NCBI GenBank assembly: GCA_006937955.1
Contig: SSNP01000067.1
Location: forward strand, 2,660,752-2,724,751
DNA length: 64,000 nt
Origin: Pachypanchax playfairii
Taxonomy: Eukaryota; Chordata; Actinopteri; Cyprinodontiformes; Aplocheilidae
Direction: 5' to 3'
Shown here piece after piece: positions 24,283 to 36,099 of this stretch (the stretch's first letter is position 1; each line of letters begins with the position of its first letter). Below the pieces are notes generated by a model. The model was not told the origin of the DNA and did not search any database. It saw only the letters and a list, made by a program, of their open reading frames with translations. A program made the position numbers and the translations under genes.

Positions 24283-26737
24283 ATGAAGGCTGCACTGATT
24301 CTCCCGGTCGTTCTTTATTTCCTTCAAACCGGCTCTTCCGTCCCTCTGAGCCGTCCGACCAACTGGCTCCGACAATGCCGTGCCTCCACCAACCTCTCCA
24401 TCACAGCACTGGAAGTGCTGCCAGGTGGAGGCTGGGACAATCTCCGAAACATAGACGTCGGTCGAGTCATGAACCTCAGCTACTTCCAGTGCCAAACTTC
24501 TGAAGATGGACTCTACCTGATTCCAGATGAGGTGTTTGTCATCCCTCAGAAACAAACGGGAGTGGAGACCAACTCAGAGATAATCAGCTCCTGGCTGGAG
24601 CAGAAAAGCACCACGTCTCACTCCATCAATGCTGATATATCCTTCCTCTCAGTGCTGAATGGAAAATTTTCTACTGAGAGCACAAGAATGAAAACACATC
24701 AGGTCAAAGACTCTTCAACTACAGCCAGGACACAGGTGGGTTTTAAAATTTCCCTATAGTTTGTACAAAATCCAGTAATATTTTAGTATGTAGAAATGGT
24801 TTTACATTAATATTGTGTACTTAAATGTGCCCAACCTTCCTAAAACTGCTAGCTAAATAAAAAAATAAACAAACTGATTAATTGTAAAGGACATTTTAAA
24901 CTAACCACTTAATGCAGTTTGATACAAAGAAAAAACCTCTATGCCTTAAAAATGGAAGAGCGAGACTGTTTTTGAGTTGTTCTTTAAAAATGAAAAAAAG
25001 AAAAAAATATACATGCGTAAGATACATTAATGTTGATACATAATATAATGTTGATTTTGTGATTCTCTCATTCAAAAGGTCCGTAACTTCATCTACACAG
25101 TTAAGGCATACCCAGACTTCACACTGGACTCACGCTTTGCTCAGCAAGCCAAAGATATCGCCGATGCAATCGAAAACAACCAGACGAGGAACGCTGACTA
25201 CCTCTCAGAGAAGATGGTGCTGGACTATGGAACTCATGTTATTACTAGTGTTGATGCTGGTGCCTCTTTGGTGCAGGAAGACTACCTGCGTTCATCATAT
25301 GTATCAGACAGCTCATCAGACAGTTCAACTGTCAAAGCACAGGCTGGGTTAAACTTTTTTGACAAACTGAAATTTGATATTAGCAGTCAAAGTAGCCACC
25401 AGAGTTCATCACTTCAAACATATCAGTCCAACATTCAGTATTCACTCATTCAGAGTCATGGAGGTATTCCTTTTTATCCTGGTGTCACTCTGCAGAAGTG
25501 GCAGGAAAGTACCAGAAATAACCTGGTTGCTATTGACCGTTCAGGATTTCCCCTCCACTACTTTATAAACACCAACACAATCCCTGATCTGCCAGAACCT
25601 ACAGTTGGCAAAGTGGCTCTTAGAGTGAGTCAAGCCATAGAGCGGTACTACAAGATCAACACCCGTCCTGGGTGTGTTGATGTGAGTTCAAAGAACTTTA
25701 ACTTTCAGGCCAATGTTGATGACAATTCCTGTGAGGGTCCAGCCACAAACCTTAGTTTTGGTGGGGTCTACCAAACATGTACCAAACAAACCACAGATGC
25801 AGATCCACTTTGTGACACACTGGCCCAGAAAAACCTGGACACAGGTGACTTCTCCTGTCGTGCACCTTACACCTCAAAATTACTGAGATCAGAAAAGAGA
25901 CAACAGGGTTACTCTAAGAGGGAATGCTACACAGAAAGCTATTCATGTGGATTTTTGGGGTGGAGCAGATGCCACAGGCAGCAGTGCAGTGATGTCTATC
26001 ACGTTCGCTCGGCTCAAATCAACACCTACTGGTGTTCAGTGAATGGAAAAGCCCCTAAAAACTCAGGGTATCTGTTTGGAGGCATCTACAGCCCCTCCCT
26101 CCTGAACCCCATCACCAAGTCCAAAAGTTGCCCCTCAGATTTTGTTCCAGTAAAGTTTTTATCAGATGGCCAAAGGATCTGTATCAGTAAGGACTATGAG
26201 GTCGACACCAGATTCTCAGTACCTTTTGGAGGTCTCTTCAGCTGTGAGTATGGTAACCCACTGGCCAAGGACCAACACAGGTGCCCTCCAAAGTTCAGCC
26301 AGCACCTCGCCACGGTCAGTGATGGCTGTGAAATTCTTTACTGTGTTCAGTCTGGATTGTTCACAGGGGGCGAGCTGCTACCAATCCATCTCCCTCCATT
26401 TACTAAACCTCCTCTCATCAGCATGCAAGCCACCAACACTGTGATGGTGCTGACTGAAGGAGCAAACAGCTGGGTCAGAGTGGGGCAGACTAAATCATGG
26501 AAACTGGCTACGCCAATGGAAATCAGACAACTTTCACTAAAATTTAACCCAGAACTGAATCAGATGACGGGTGGAGAAAAAGCAGGTGTGGCATTTGGAG
26601 TGATGGGTATGATAGCGCTCGTGGTCATTGTTGTAGTGGTTCTGTTAAAGAGAAGGAGAGTGTCTAGATTAAGAACGAGAGGCTATGTGGAAATAAGTGA
26701 AGAGACTGTGAGGGAGATACAACAAGATGAGGCTTAA
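24283..26737 (+). CDS. mpeg1: macrophage-expressed gene 1 (perforin-2), copy 1
   Basis: Type I membrane pore-former of phagocytes that attacks engulfed bacteria in the phagosome. CDS is join(24283..24735, 25079..26737), 703 residues, one 343-nt GT-AG intron in phase 0 after codon 151. Order: signal peptide (1 to about 19); MACPF domain with the signature YGTHVITSVDAGAS from residue 201; P2 domain (about 360-610); membrane helix about 650-674 followed by KRRR; short cytoplasmic tail. A four-cysteine segment in P2 (residues 429-459, Cys-434 first, tip GFLGW) matches the conserved family layout. Start chosen because ATG begins a good signal peptide. AATAAA lies at 26766-26771. Almost identical to copy 2 at 30453-33162. 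Confidence 0.95.
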
Positions 26738-26771
26738 AACTGTGATGGAAAAACAAAAAGATTAAAATAAA

Positions 26772-27769
26772 TCCCAAGAGTTGTTAAGACTTTTCACCTG
26801 GAGATGATACTTTTTGATTACAGAACTCAGGATTTGTTCGGTGGAAGTAAATGTAAATGCGTTTGTCATTCAGTCAGTTATTTCTATAAGTGCTTGTTCC
26901 TGTTCAGGGTCACGGAGAGCTGGTGCTTATCTCTAACGATAATTTTGTGCGAGGCGGGGTTACACCCTTGACAGGTCGCCAATTCATCACCCACACGTAG
27001 CCGGAGTTCCCGTAGAAAACTACGGGAGGGTGAGAATATGCAAAGAAAGGCAGTTGGCAGGTTTTTAATCAAAGATGTGTTTATGTTCATTTTCCCCCAA
27101 AAACCCAAAATGGTTTCTGAAGAGACAGAACCAATGTTAAAAGTTTATAATGAACCACTGCTGCCTTCATGTGGCTTAAAATAGCATTACAATGTATGTT
27201 ATGAACTGAACATGTTTGTTAATTTTGTATGCGTTGAACAACTCTGTATGAACTTAGAATTTGAATACAAATAGAAATAATATTTTTATCTAATTGATGA
27301 GCATTTTTACCTTTTTGTAATAATACAAGGATAAAAAAATGACTTTTGTGTAATGCCATAAATGATCAGACTGTACTCTTCTGAAATGTATTAAATACTA
27401 ATAAAAGAAAAATATGTCTTAATTTTTTTATTATCATACCCATGCTTGTTATGTCTTTGACTGTGTAAAATCTAAACCTATAAATACTAACAACAGAGAG
27501 AAAACAGGAACACAATGATCTTGATGATGGTGTACGTTAATGAAGTTTTCGTTTTTAGGATGCCTTACTGTTGGTGTGACACAGGACTGATGGTAACACT
27601 CACCTTTTCCTTTCCAGACAATCCTTTTACCAGATGCCTCAAACAATCATAAATTAGCTTTATCAGAGCAAATGTCTTTACCTCAGTCCTCAGCAGTTCA
27701 CTTACTGGACTTCCTGCAGAATAGTGATGATATGCAGTAGGAATGTTTTTTTTTAGGATTAAGTTAATT
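26772..27769. other. 3' flank of mpeg1 copy 1
   Basis: No gene. A second AATAAA at 27400-27405 could serve long mpeg1 transcripts. A block near 26890-27020 (frequently seen 'cctgttcagggtcacggagagctggtgc' type text, and a counterpart near 33360-33450) looks like a dispersed fish repeat. Confidence 0.4.
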
Positions 27770-27904
27770 TTCATGGCAACATTTGCAATACATCTGATCT
27801 TCATAACATTCTAGAGTTTATGCAAATTGCATCATAAAAACTGAAGCAGCAAACTTTTTGAAAACCAATATTTGTGTCATTCTCAAAACTTTTGGCCACA
27901 CCTG
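27770..27904. mobile_element. Tc1 terminal relic
   Basis: Ends with TCTCAAAACTTTTGGCCAC, the outer end of a widespread fish Tc1 family. The preceding 100 bases fit the adjoining inner repeat. No transposase and no second end are present, so this is a truncated fossil. Confidence 0.6.
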
Positions 27905-28913
27905 CATGAGCATGTACTTTGTGCTCGTGTTTGTTGGTTTATTTATGGTCAAGTTTAGTTTATGTCAAGTCTAGTTATGTTTGCAGTTTATTTTTTTCTC
28001 TTTGAGTCATATTTATTAAAACACCTTGGATTTTACACATCCTGTCTGCTGCTTGCCTTTTGGATCCTATACCACAGTTTCAGCCACACCCACAATCTTC
28101 ACAACAGACCTTTGTTGGTTGACCAAGAAACTCAGCAAAAATACAAAATTATACATATAAAAATAGTCTTAAAAATACAAGAAAAAAGGCTGTGGGGTAC
28201 ACCATACAAACAAGGCTTACCACTTAAACTGAGAAAATTGCTGTCAGTGCAAAAGTCAAACAAGTGAGCAGAGAGAATGTGAAGCATGTCCATGTCCTGG
28301 GCTGGAGGTTCAAGAAGGTGTTCTTGGTTGTTGATATCATTTGTCACTTTAAATGTGTGTGCATGTGTGATTGTGAATTAAATGGTGTCTAAAGTTTGTT
28401 GGACACCCGGACTAATGTTAACTTATGTGGTGCTTTAAACATGTGATTAGTCCACAGTTTCCAGTGTTTTTATTTTTATTGTCTGTTCCCTTTTCTAAAA
28501 AGAAGAAGAAGAAGATGATGACGCAGACCAACTGGGTACAGATACAGCTGTAAATCCTCTTTCAACTAACTCACATCTCCTATGAAAGAGTTTCAGCAAT
28601 TTCACCAATTTATTTTATTTGAACAGTGTGTTTCTCTTTCTTTGTCGAAAAAATAAAGAGTTTCTGAAATCTCCTCCATGATGCACTGACAGTTAAGTTT
28701 TAGTATCTGCTCGTGAGTGAGGGTTTATTAGTTTGTAATGAAACACATGAGTTTTGCCAACTATGCATATGACATTTAACATGGTTGCGTCACACTGAGG
28801 TGAAATCCCCAAACTGGATTTATATTCAGAAACTGCTATCAGCATTAATACAAAGAGATTAGGTAACTGTAAATATGTTTGTGTTCTTGAATAGCACACA
28901 CGTATAAAAATAC
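27905..28913. other. intergenic between the mpeg1 copies
   Basis: No gene supported. A (GAA)n/(GAT)n run lies near 28500-28522. The stretch around 27960-28100 has the look of a retroposon 3' end but could not be classified. Confidence 0.4.
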
Positions 28914-29439
28914 GGTGGTGTGAAAAAGTGTTTGTCTTTTTCGGGATTTATAATTTTTTGTATGTTTTTTGTATTTACATGTAAATGTTTCAGATTATCA
29001 AAGTAATTTAAATATTAGACAAAGATAACAAAAGTAAACACGAAACATGTTTATTTTTAAGGAGATAAGACCTACATGGCCCTGTGTGGAAAAAGTGATT
29101 GTATATCTGTTAAAACATACATTAGCTGTGGTATGTCACATCTTTGGAAAGCTGAGTTCAATTTCTCAAGCCACACCCACGCTTAAATAGTGCCACGCCT
29201 GTTCTCAGTCAAGAATTAATTTAAATGTGACCTGCCCGACAAAGTGACAAAGCGAAGCTGACCAAAAGATCATCAAAAGCCAGACATAAAGACTCAGAGG
29301 AAATTTAGCAACAAGGAATTTAGATCTATTAGTCTGAAAATGGTTATAAAGCCGGTCTTAAAGCTCCAGAAAACCTCAGTCACAGCCATTTTCCACAAAT
29401 GGAAAAAACATAGAACAGTGGGAAATTACCAAAATTACC
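28914..29439 (+). mobile_element. degenerate Tc1-like element, 5' part
   Basis: Starts GGTGGTGTGAAAAAGTGTTTG, the outer repeat of a second fish Tc1 family. It runs through an inner repeat (TACATGGCCCTGTGTG near 29072) into a mutated start of a transposase: 29340-29440 reads VIKPVLKLQKTSVTAIFHKWKKH, the second helix-turn-helix. It stops abruptly where MITE copy B begins, so the 3' part is lost or displaced. Confidence 0.65.
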
Positions 29440-30016
29440 TTAAAGAGGCCATTTCATACAAATTTCAGGACTTTGTGGTTATTTCTCAAGTATTAACCAG
29501 TAATATGAAACATTTAATATACAAAAATCATCAGGAAACTCTTATTAACAGTCCTTTCAATCTGTCTGTGTTAAAATTTGGGTGGTTCCGGCTCATTCCG
29601 TCAGGCTGCTTCGTGAGGCTTCATCAGCAGCTCGTTCATATTAATTATTCGATTTGCTGGACTCAGATTGGCTAACAAACTAGCCTATGAGAGCAAGGTA
29701 TACTGTTTCCTGCCTCGCTGTGCATGGCAACATCAGACGTTGTGTCTTCCTGTTTGCTACGTTATGCTACAGCTTTTAGCCAGCAGCATGCTAGGCGTGG
29801 TTTCAACTGCGGGAGCTGCCGAATCGAACAAAGGAGTTGTAATGAAACAGATACAGGCCGTTCGGACTCGGGAGAACTCGGGTTTTATCACCACCTGCGT
29901 AGTTTGAGAGATAAAAACTGAAAGAGAAGTTGTTGACCTGTTTTCACACCCACTATGAAGGTAAGAACAACTGTGGAGCAAAAATATTAAACAGAAACCT
30001 CAGAAAAACCATTTTA
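29440..30016 (+). mobile_element. TTAA-ended MITE, family 1, copy B
   Basis: Starts TTAAAGAGGCCATTTC at 29440, inside the Tc1 relic, and follows copy A closely to about 30016. It contains the empty site of the hAT insertion seen in copy C. Its right end is rearranged: 29994-30045 forms an inverted repeat (AGAAACCTCAGAAAAA ... TTTTTTCTGAGGTTTCT). Confidence 0.72.
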
Positions 30017-30424
30017 AAAAACATTTTTTCTGAGGTTTCTAAACACGTTTTCACACCACTGTAAATCAAAATATTTTTACTATCTAAATCTGATACCAGG
30101 GCTCTAAGCTCTTCTAACATTTAAATCATTTTTCATGGTCAAATAAACAAACCAAGGACAAACATAAATTTCAGCAAAAAAGTACAAATTGGTCTCAAAT
30201 ATTGCTGTCGAATATTGTAAGGAATTGTTTGGTTCCACGGATTTGTGTTTTTCTGTGAACTAACAGTTTAAAGTTTAGTATTCTCAAGAGTAAAACTGAT
30301 CAGTAAAAATGCAAGTAAAAGTCAATTCACCTACGTATAGTTTCTGTTCGTCATATGATAACTCGTGGGGAATTATCATATGACAAGCGAATGCAGAACT
30401 TAGCTTAAGATATATATTAAGTCA
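30017..30424. other. upstream region of mpeg1 copy 2
   Basis: About 50-70 bases before the start codon resemble copy 1, then similarity is lost. A 12-bp inverted repeat GTCATATGATAA ... TTATCATATGAC lies at 30350-30361 and 30373-30384. No IRF or PU.1 motif like those of copy 1 was found. Confidence 0.5.
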
Positions 30425-30452
30425 CCCAGTCCTCATTTCTGACAGATCCATC

Positions 30453-33162
30453 ATGAAGGCTGCACTGATTCTCCCGGTGGTTCTTTCTTTCCTTCAAACC
30501 GGCTCTTCAGTTCCTCTGAGCCGTCCGACCAACTGGCTCCGACAATGCCGTGCCTCCACCAACCTCTCCATCACAGCACTGGAAGTGCTGCCAGGTGGAG
30601 GCTGGGACAATCTCCGAAACATAGACGTCGGTCGAGTCATGAACCTCAGCTACTTCCAGTGCCAAACTTCTGAAGATGGACTCTACCTGATTCCAGATGA
30701 GGTGTTTGTCATCCCTCAGAAACAAACGGGAGTGGAGACCAACTCAGAGATAATCAGCTCCTGGCTGGAGCAGAAAAGCACCACGTCTCACTCCATCAAT
30801 GCTGATATATCCTTCCTCTCAGTGCTGAATGGAAAATTTTCTTCTGAGAGCAAAAGGATGAAAACCCATCAGGTCAAAGACTCTACAAAAACAGCCAAAA
30901 CACAGGTGGGTTTTTATTTTTACGATGGTTTATTTTATTTTTGTTTATAGAAGCAAATATAATTTGAAAACATTTTGAAAATGCAAAAACTTACACAAAT
31001 AATTAAAGTTGGTAGATGAAAACCCTCAGTAAAACCTACTTCAAAAAGTTAATTGTTTTTAAATGTCACATTTAAAAAAAAAAGTGTTTAAAGGTGGAAT
31101 ATGGAACACGAACACCACAGCTGCATCCGGTGTGCGGCTGCTGCAGCCACAACAACAGGACAAGACCTTGAACCATCAGGGTGCCAGGCTCACTATTACA
31201 GACCTTTTAGGCAACCCACAAAGGTGCTCGCTACTCTGCTAGCTCATGGCTTGTAGATGTGAACAAAATACCATCATTGTGCCCGTCACAATAAATATTT
31301 TATTACATTTTACTTCAAATATAAGAAAATACTGTATTTTCCTTCTACACCCCTCTAAACAGGCATTACATTGTCAAAAATATAGCTTTTGAGAAAATGT
31401 TCCATATTGTACCTTTAATGTGACCTACAACAGTGTTTGATTAAATTGTTTCATCTCTTACCTCTACTGGTTTTAAGGGAAATTAAATGATTTCCAATGT
31501 GTTAATATATTAAAATAAAAACACCGTAATATTACAATTGATTTATTTCTTCAAAAGGTCCGTAACTTCATCTACACAGTTAAGGCATACCCAGACTTCA
31601 CACTGGACTCACACTTTGTTCAGCAAGCCAAAGAAATCGCAGATGCAATCGAAAACAACCAGACGAGGAACGCTGACTACCTCTCAGAGAAGATGGTGCT
31701 GGACTATGGAACTCATGTTATTACTAGTGTTGATGCTGGTGCCTCTTTGGTGCAGGAAGACTACCTGCGTTCATCATATGTATCAGACAGCTCATCAGAC
31801 AGTTCAACTGTCAAAGCACAGGCTGGGTTAAACTTTTTTGACAAACTGAAATTTGATATTAGCAGTCAAAGTAGCCAACAGAGTTCATCACTTCAAACAT
31901 ATCAGTCCAACATTCAGTATTCACTCATTCAGAGTCATGGAGGTATTCCTTTTTATCCTGGTGTCACTCTGCAGAAGTGGCAGGAAAGTACCAGAAATAA
32001 CCTGGTTGCTATTGACCGTTCAGGATTTCCCCTCCACTACTTTATAAACACCAACACAATCCCTGATCTGCCAGAACCTACAGTTGGCAAAGTGGCTCTT
32101 AGAGTGAGTCAAGCCATAGAGCGGTACTACAAGATCAACACCCGTCCTGGGTGTGTTGATGTGAGTTCAAAGAACTTTAACTTTCAGGCCAATGTTGATG
32201 ACAATTCCTGTGAGGGTCCAGCCACAAACCTTAGTTTTGGTGGGGTCTACCAAACATGTACCAAACAAACCACAGATGCAGATCCACTTTGTGACACACT
32301 GGCCCAGAAAAACCTGGACACAGGTGACTTCTCCTGTCGTGCACCTTACACCCCAAACTTACTGAGATCAGAAGTGAGAGAGCAGGGTTATTATAGTTAT
32401 TATAATTTTGCGTATTTTCATTTTAAAATTTACAACGTTCGCTCGGCTCAAATCAACACCTACTGGTGTTCAGTGAATGGAAAAGCCCCTAAAAACTCAG
32501 GGTATCTGTTTGGAGGCATCTACAGCCCCTCCCTCCTGAACCCCATCACCAAGTCCAAAAGTTGCCCCTCAGATTTTGTTCCAGTAAAGTTTTTATCAGA
32601 TGGCCAAAGGATCTGTATCAGTAAGGACTATGAGGTCGACACCAGATTCTCAGTACCTTTTGGAGGTCTCTTCAGCTGTGAGTATGGTAACCCACTGGCT
32701 AAGGACCAACTCAAGTGCCCTCCAAAGTTCAGCCAGCACCTCGCCACGGTCAGTGATGGCTGTGAAATTCTTTACTGTGTTCAGTCTGGATTGTTCACAG
32801 GGGGCGAGCTGCTACCAATCCATCTCCCTCCATTTACTAAACCTCCTCTCATCAGCATGCAAGCCACCAACACTGTGATGGTGCTGACTGAAGGCGCAAA
32901 CAGCTGGGTCAGAGTGGGGCAGACTAAATCATGGAAACTGGCTACGCCAATGGAAATCAGACAACTTTTACTAAAATTTAACCCAGAACTGAATCAGATG
33001 ACGGGTGGAGAAAAAGCAGGTGTAGCATTTGGAGTAACGGGTATGATAGCACTTGTAATCATTGTTGTAGTGGTTCTGTTAAAGAGAAGGAGGGTGTCTA
33101 GATTAAGAGCGAGAGGCTATGTGGAAATAAGCGAAGAAGCTGTAAGAGACAATCAGGAATGA
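30453..33162 (+). CDS. mpeg1: macrophage-expressed gene 1 (perforin-2), copy 2, altered P2 segment
   Basis: Second tandem perforin-2 gene. CDS is join(30453..30905, 31558..33162), 685 residues, with the same intron position and phase as copy 1 but a 652-nt intron that holds a 331-bp MITE. Signal peptide, MACPF signature, P2 domain, membrane helix and basic stop-transfer are all present, and most coding sequence is nearly base-for-base that of copy 1. The exception is residues 429-444 (32389-32436). Copy 1 has 31 residues with four cysteines here; copy 2 has 16 residues rich in Tyr/Phe with no cysteine, encoded by AT-rich DNA, in frame. The C-terminus is three residues shorter. A far AATAAA lies at 33798-33803. 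Whether it makes working pores is unknown. Confidence 0.93.
31088..31418 (+). mobile_element. TTAA-ended MITE, family 2, in mpeg1 copy 2 intron
   Basis: A 331-bp element with TTAA at both ends and inverted termini TTAAAGGTGG-AATATGGAAC and TTAAAGGTACAATATGGAAC. A longer relative lies at 34382-35258 and an end fragment at 39775-39843. Its length accounts for nearly all of the extra intron length of copy 2. Confidence 0.8.
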
Positions 33163-34381
33163 GGCTTAAAACAGTAATGAAAATGTAATTTAGATACTTG
33201 TCATCTCCATGTGGTTTACTTGTTTTATTCTTTGCTGATCTCAGAACTCTTGATTCTTGAGATAGAAATGTTCAACAAATTTAAATGGTCCATTTTGTGG
33301 TAAATACACAGGTGAATTGATAATAATTAAGCATGAGTATGTTTACTGTTTCTCTTTGAGACCCTTTGATGGACAGGTGTCCAGACAATAACCCAACCTC
33401 TCACCCAGTGATTGTTGGAGATAGGTACCATCTCCCCTTGACCCTGCACTGGAAGAAATGAGCGCAAAGCATGGATAAAACCCAGAACTTTGTTAAAAAA
33501 AAGTCAATTCTAAAATTAATCACTTCTTCCCCCATGTGGCTAAAATGGTAATCGCACATATGCATTAAATCTACTCAACATGCCTGTTTTTTAATGTTGC
33601 ATGATGCTTCACACAAAGCTCTGCGTGAACTTACACTTTTATAAAATGTGGTATGAAAACACATGTTTACTGTCATAGTACTGAGCTTTTTACTTACTTA
33701 TTATCATTATTTGACTATAAAGAGTTTTGAATCATCTTTTGTATAATGATATAAAATTGTTAAAACTAAAGTTTTGTTACATGTCTCTTGATAAAAAAAT
33801 AAAAACTCTGTTGTAACTTTCATATTTTACTGATGCATGATATGTTTCCGATTACGGAAATCTTAAAAATCTCCATGAAAAACCAACGAAAGTGAGATAT
33901 TAAGCCTAACAATCTTGAAGAATATCTTGTTTTTGAGTTTTCTTGATTTTTAAAAATTTATCAAGTTATGTTATTTTAAGCACATTTAGTTCCAAGTTTG
34001 AAATAGAAGTCTATGCCTTTTATAGCACAAAAAAGATTATTTTCAGTGAAAATGAAATTTTATTTTAGATTCAAAATCACAAACCAAACAGTTATTCTTA
34101 GTTGTAGTTTATTCATTTGCAATATATTTATAATGATCATTTCTAAAACACTTCACTTGAACAGGAATTTACAACAAGGGGGTTGCTGTCCCAAAACTGA
34201 GGGTCTGTTGACGGATATAAAATTCTCTCATTGTGATAAAAAGCAAACAAACAAACAAACAAACAAACAAAAACCCTTCTCTGACCAGACAAAATCCTGT
34301 CTCAAAGATCTACAGATTAACATGACACAAAAGGACTTGATACTGACAAGAGCAACTCTTTTTCAAATATATTCAATCTAG
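33163..34381. other. 3' flank of mpeg1 copy 2
   Basis: No gene. It includes a CA3-type run (CAAA)n at 34244-34270 and AATAAA at 33798-33803. Similarity to the 3' flank of copy 1 is weak and patchy. Confidence 0.45.
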
Positions 34382-35258
34382 TTAAAGGTGGTATATGGAA
34401 CTTGGAACACAATAACACAGCACAAAGTCTTCAGCCATCTGGGTGCCAGGCTTGTTAACCCCCTGCCCCGCGCGCGCGCTCCGATGATGAGGTCGACCAA
34501 TATTCCTCACCAAACCCACCCTGATCCCCGATCCGACCAAAACAATAAAATATCATGAGTTCAGTTCACTAATCATGCTCTCCAGCCCCACTGATCACAC
34601 ACTGACTCTGATAAAAGCAGCTCCTACCTGTTTGAAGCTCAGTCATCGATTCAGTCCGTGGCAAAGAGTTCACAGTTGTCCCGCTGCTCCAAAACTTCCT
34701 GCAGTCCCTCTTAAGATCCTCTGTCCTCCCCACACACCATCCTGCATGCCCCACTTATCCAATAAAATAAAAAAAGCAATAAAATCCTTCGTGGTGTGTC
34801 TTCCAGTTCAAAAAGTGGCCCGAAGCACTCCTCCACCTCACCAACATGTAGCTCCGTGTTAGCTTAGCAGCTAATGAAAAACGTTTCCACACAGAACTTG
34901 CTCGTCACATGGGAAACCCCCTATGGAAACAAATAAGGTATATAATCACCACATCTCCCCGGTGCTTCCAGCTGCTTGACCTGCAGACTCCACAGTACCA
35001 GCCTCACTGTGCTGCATTATTTACCGTATTAGGCAACCCAAAATGTTGCCCGCTGCTCTACCCGCTATTGGCTGGTAGATGGAAACAAAATGCCAACGTC
35101 ATGCCCGCCAAAATTTATATTTTAGAATATTTTACTTCAAATATAATTTTTCAAGGAAATGCTGTATTTTCATTCTACAACCCTCTCAACACCCCGTGGA
35201 GGCATTATTTTGTTAAAAATATAGCTTTTAATGAAAATATTCCATATACCACCTTTAA
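34382..35258 (+). mobile_element. TTAA-ended MITE, family 2, long copy
   Basis: An 877-bp relative of the element at 31088-31418: TTAA at both ends, the same inverted termini (AAAGGTGGTATATGGAAC), and a shared subterminal block around AAATATAGCTTTT. The middle is expanded relative to the short copy and has no transposase. An open frame at 34909-35427 runs past its end and is not a gene. Confidence 0.78.
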
Positions 35259-36060
35259 CCGCAGGAGAAATCTGGTTTTAGTGGCATCAAAAGAAAGAAT
35301 TAGAGACATAAGATGCTTTATAAAACACAGCAAAACAAGTAGAAGAATATCTAATGACATTCTTCATTCAGATACTGAGACAGAACTTCAGAAACCTGGT
35401 TTTCTTCACTGTAATTCGAAGTTTTGAGTATAAAAGAAAAAAGGGGGTTGTAAGATAAATCTGAAACTTATCAAAACAATAACTCACTCCATAAGAATTC
35501 TGTGAAAGTATTCAGGAGGTTGTTAATATGCAGAGGCCAGAGATGAAGGAAACTGAAAAAGATGAAAACACTGTTCCTCTAAATAAAACAAGTCTGTGCT
35601 ACAAATATCTGTCTGTAGCTGAATAAAACCTTTTGCACAGTGCAGATAAACACTTATCTTCCTTGACTTCACAAAGAAAACCACACACATTGCACTTACA
35701 TCCATAAATAGATCATGTCAAAGCTGACGTTGTGGCTTTTTGTCAGCTCACAGCAAGACCAGCTTAACTGTTATACAGACAAACACACATTTAGTCTGAC
35801 AGACCTATATTTACATGCAGTACAGACACAAGCATCTACACACTCAGACACACATTTCCCATAAAAAGAGTGCAGATTAGTGTTCGTCTCCTCTCCTGGG
35901 TCCACACAAAAATCTCCCTCCCCCACACATTCACGTGCGAACACATCAAGTACAGGGTTGTGTGGGATTTACAGAACTGGGTCTGGTCCATGAAAACAAA
36001 CCCACTCATGCAAGGGAAATTTAAAATGCCGTAAGGCAACAGAGACACAAAAAGGAAAGA
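35259..36060. other. perforin upstream region
   Basis: No exon or repeat supported. It presumably contains part of the perforin promoter. Confidence 0.4.
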
Positions 36061-36099
36061 GTGAGGACTGCGCAGGGAGACAGGGAGACTCCCTGTTTT

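Noticed and set aside
24112..24555. 147-codon minus-strand open frame, and its relative at 30507-30725
   Set aside because: Antisense shadow of mpeg1 exon 1; duplicated only because the exon is.
34909..35427. 172-codon plus-strand open frame
   Set aside because: Starts inside a MITE and runs past its TTAA border into unrelated DNA; no domain.
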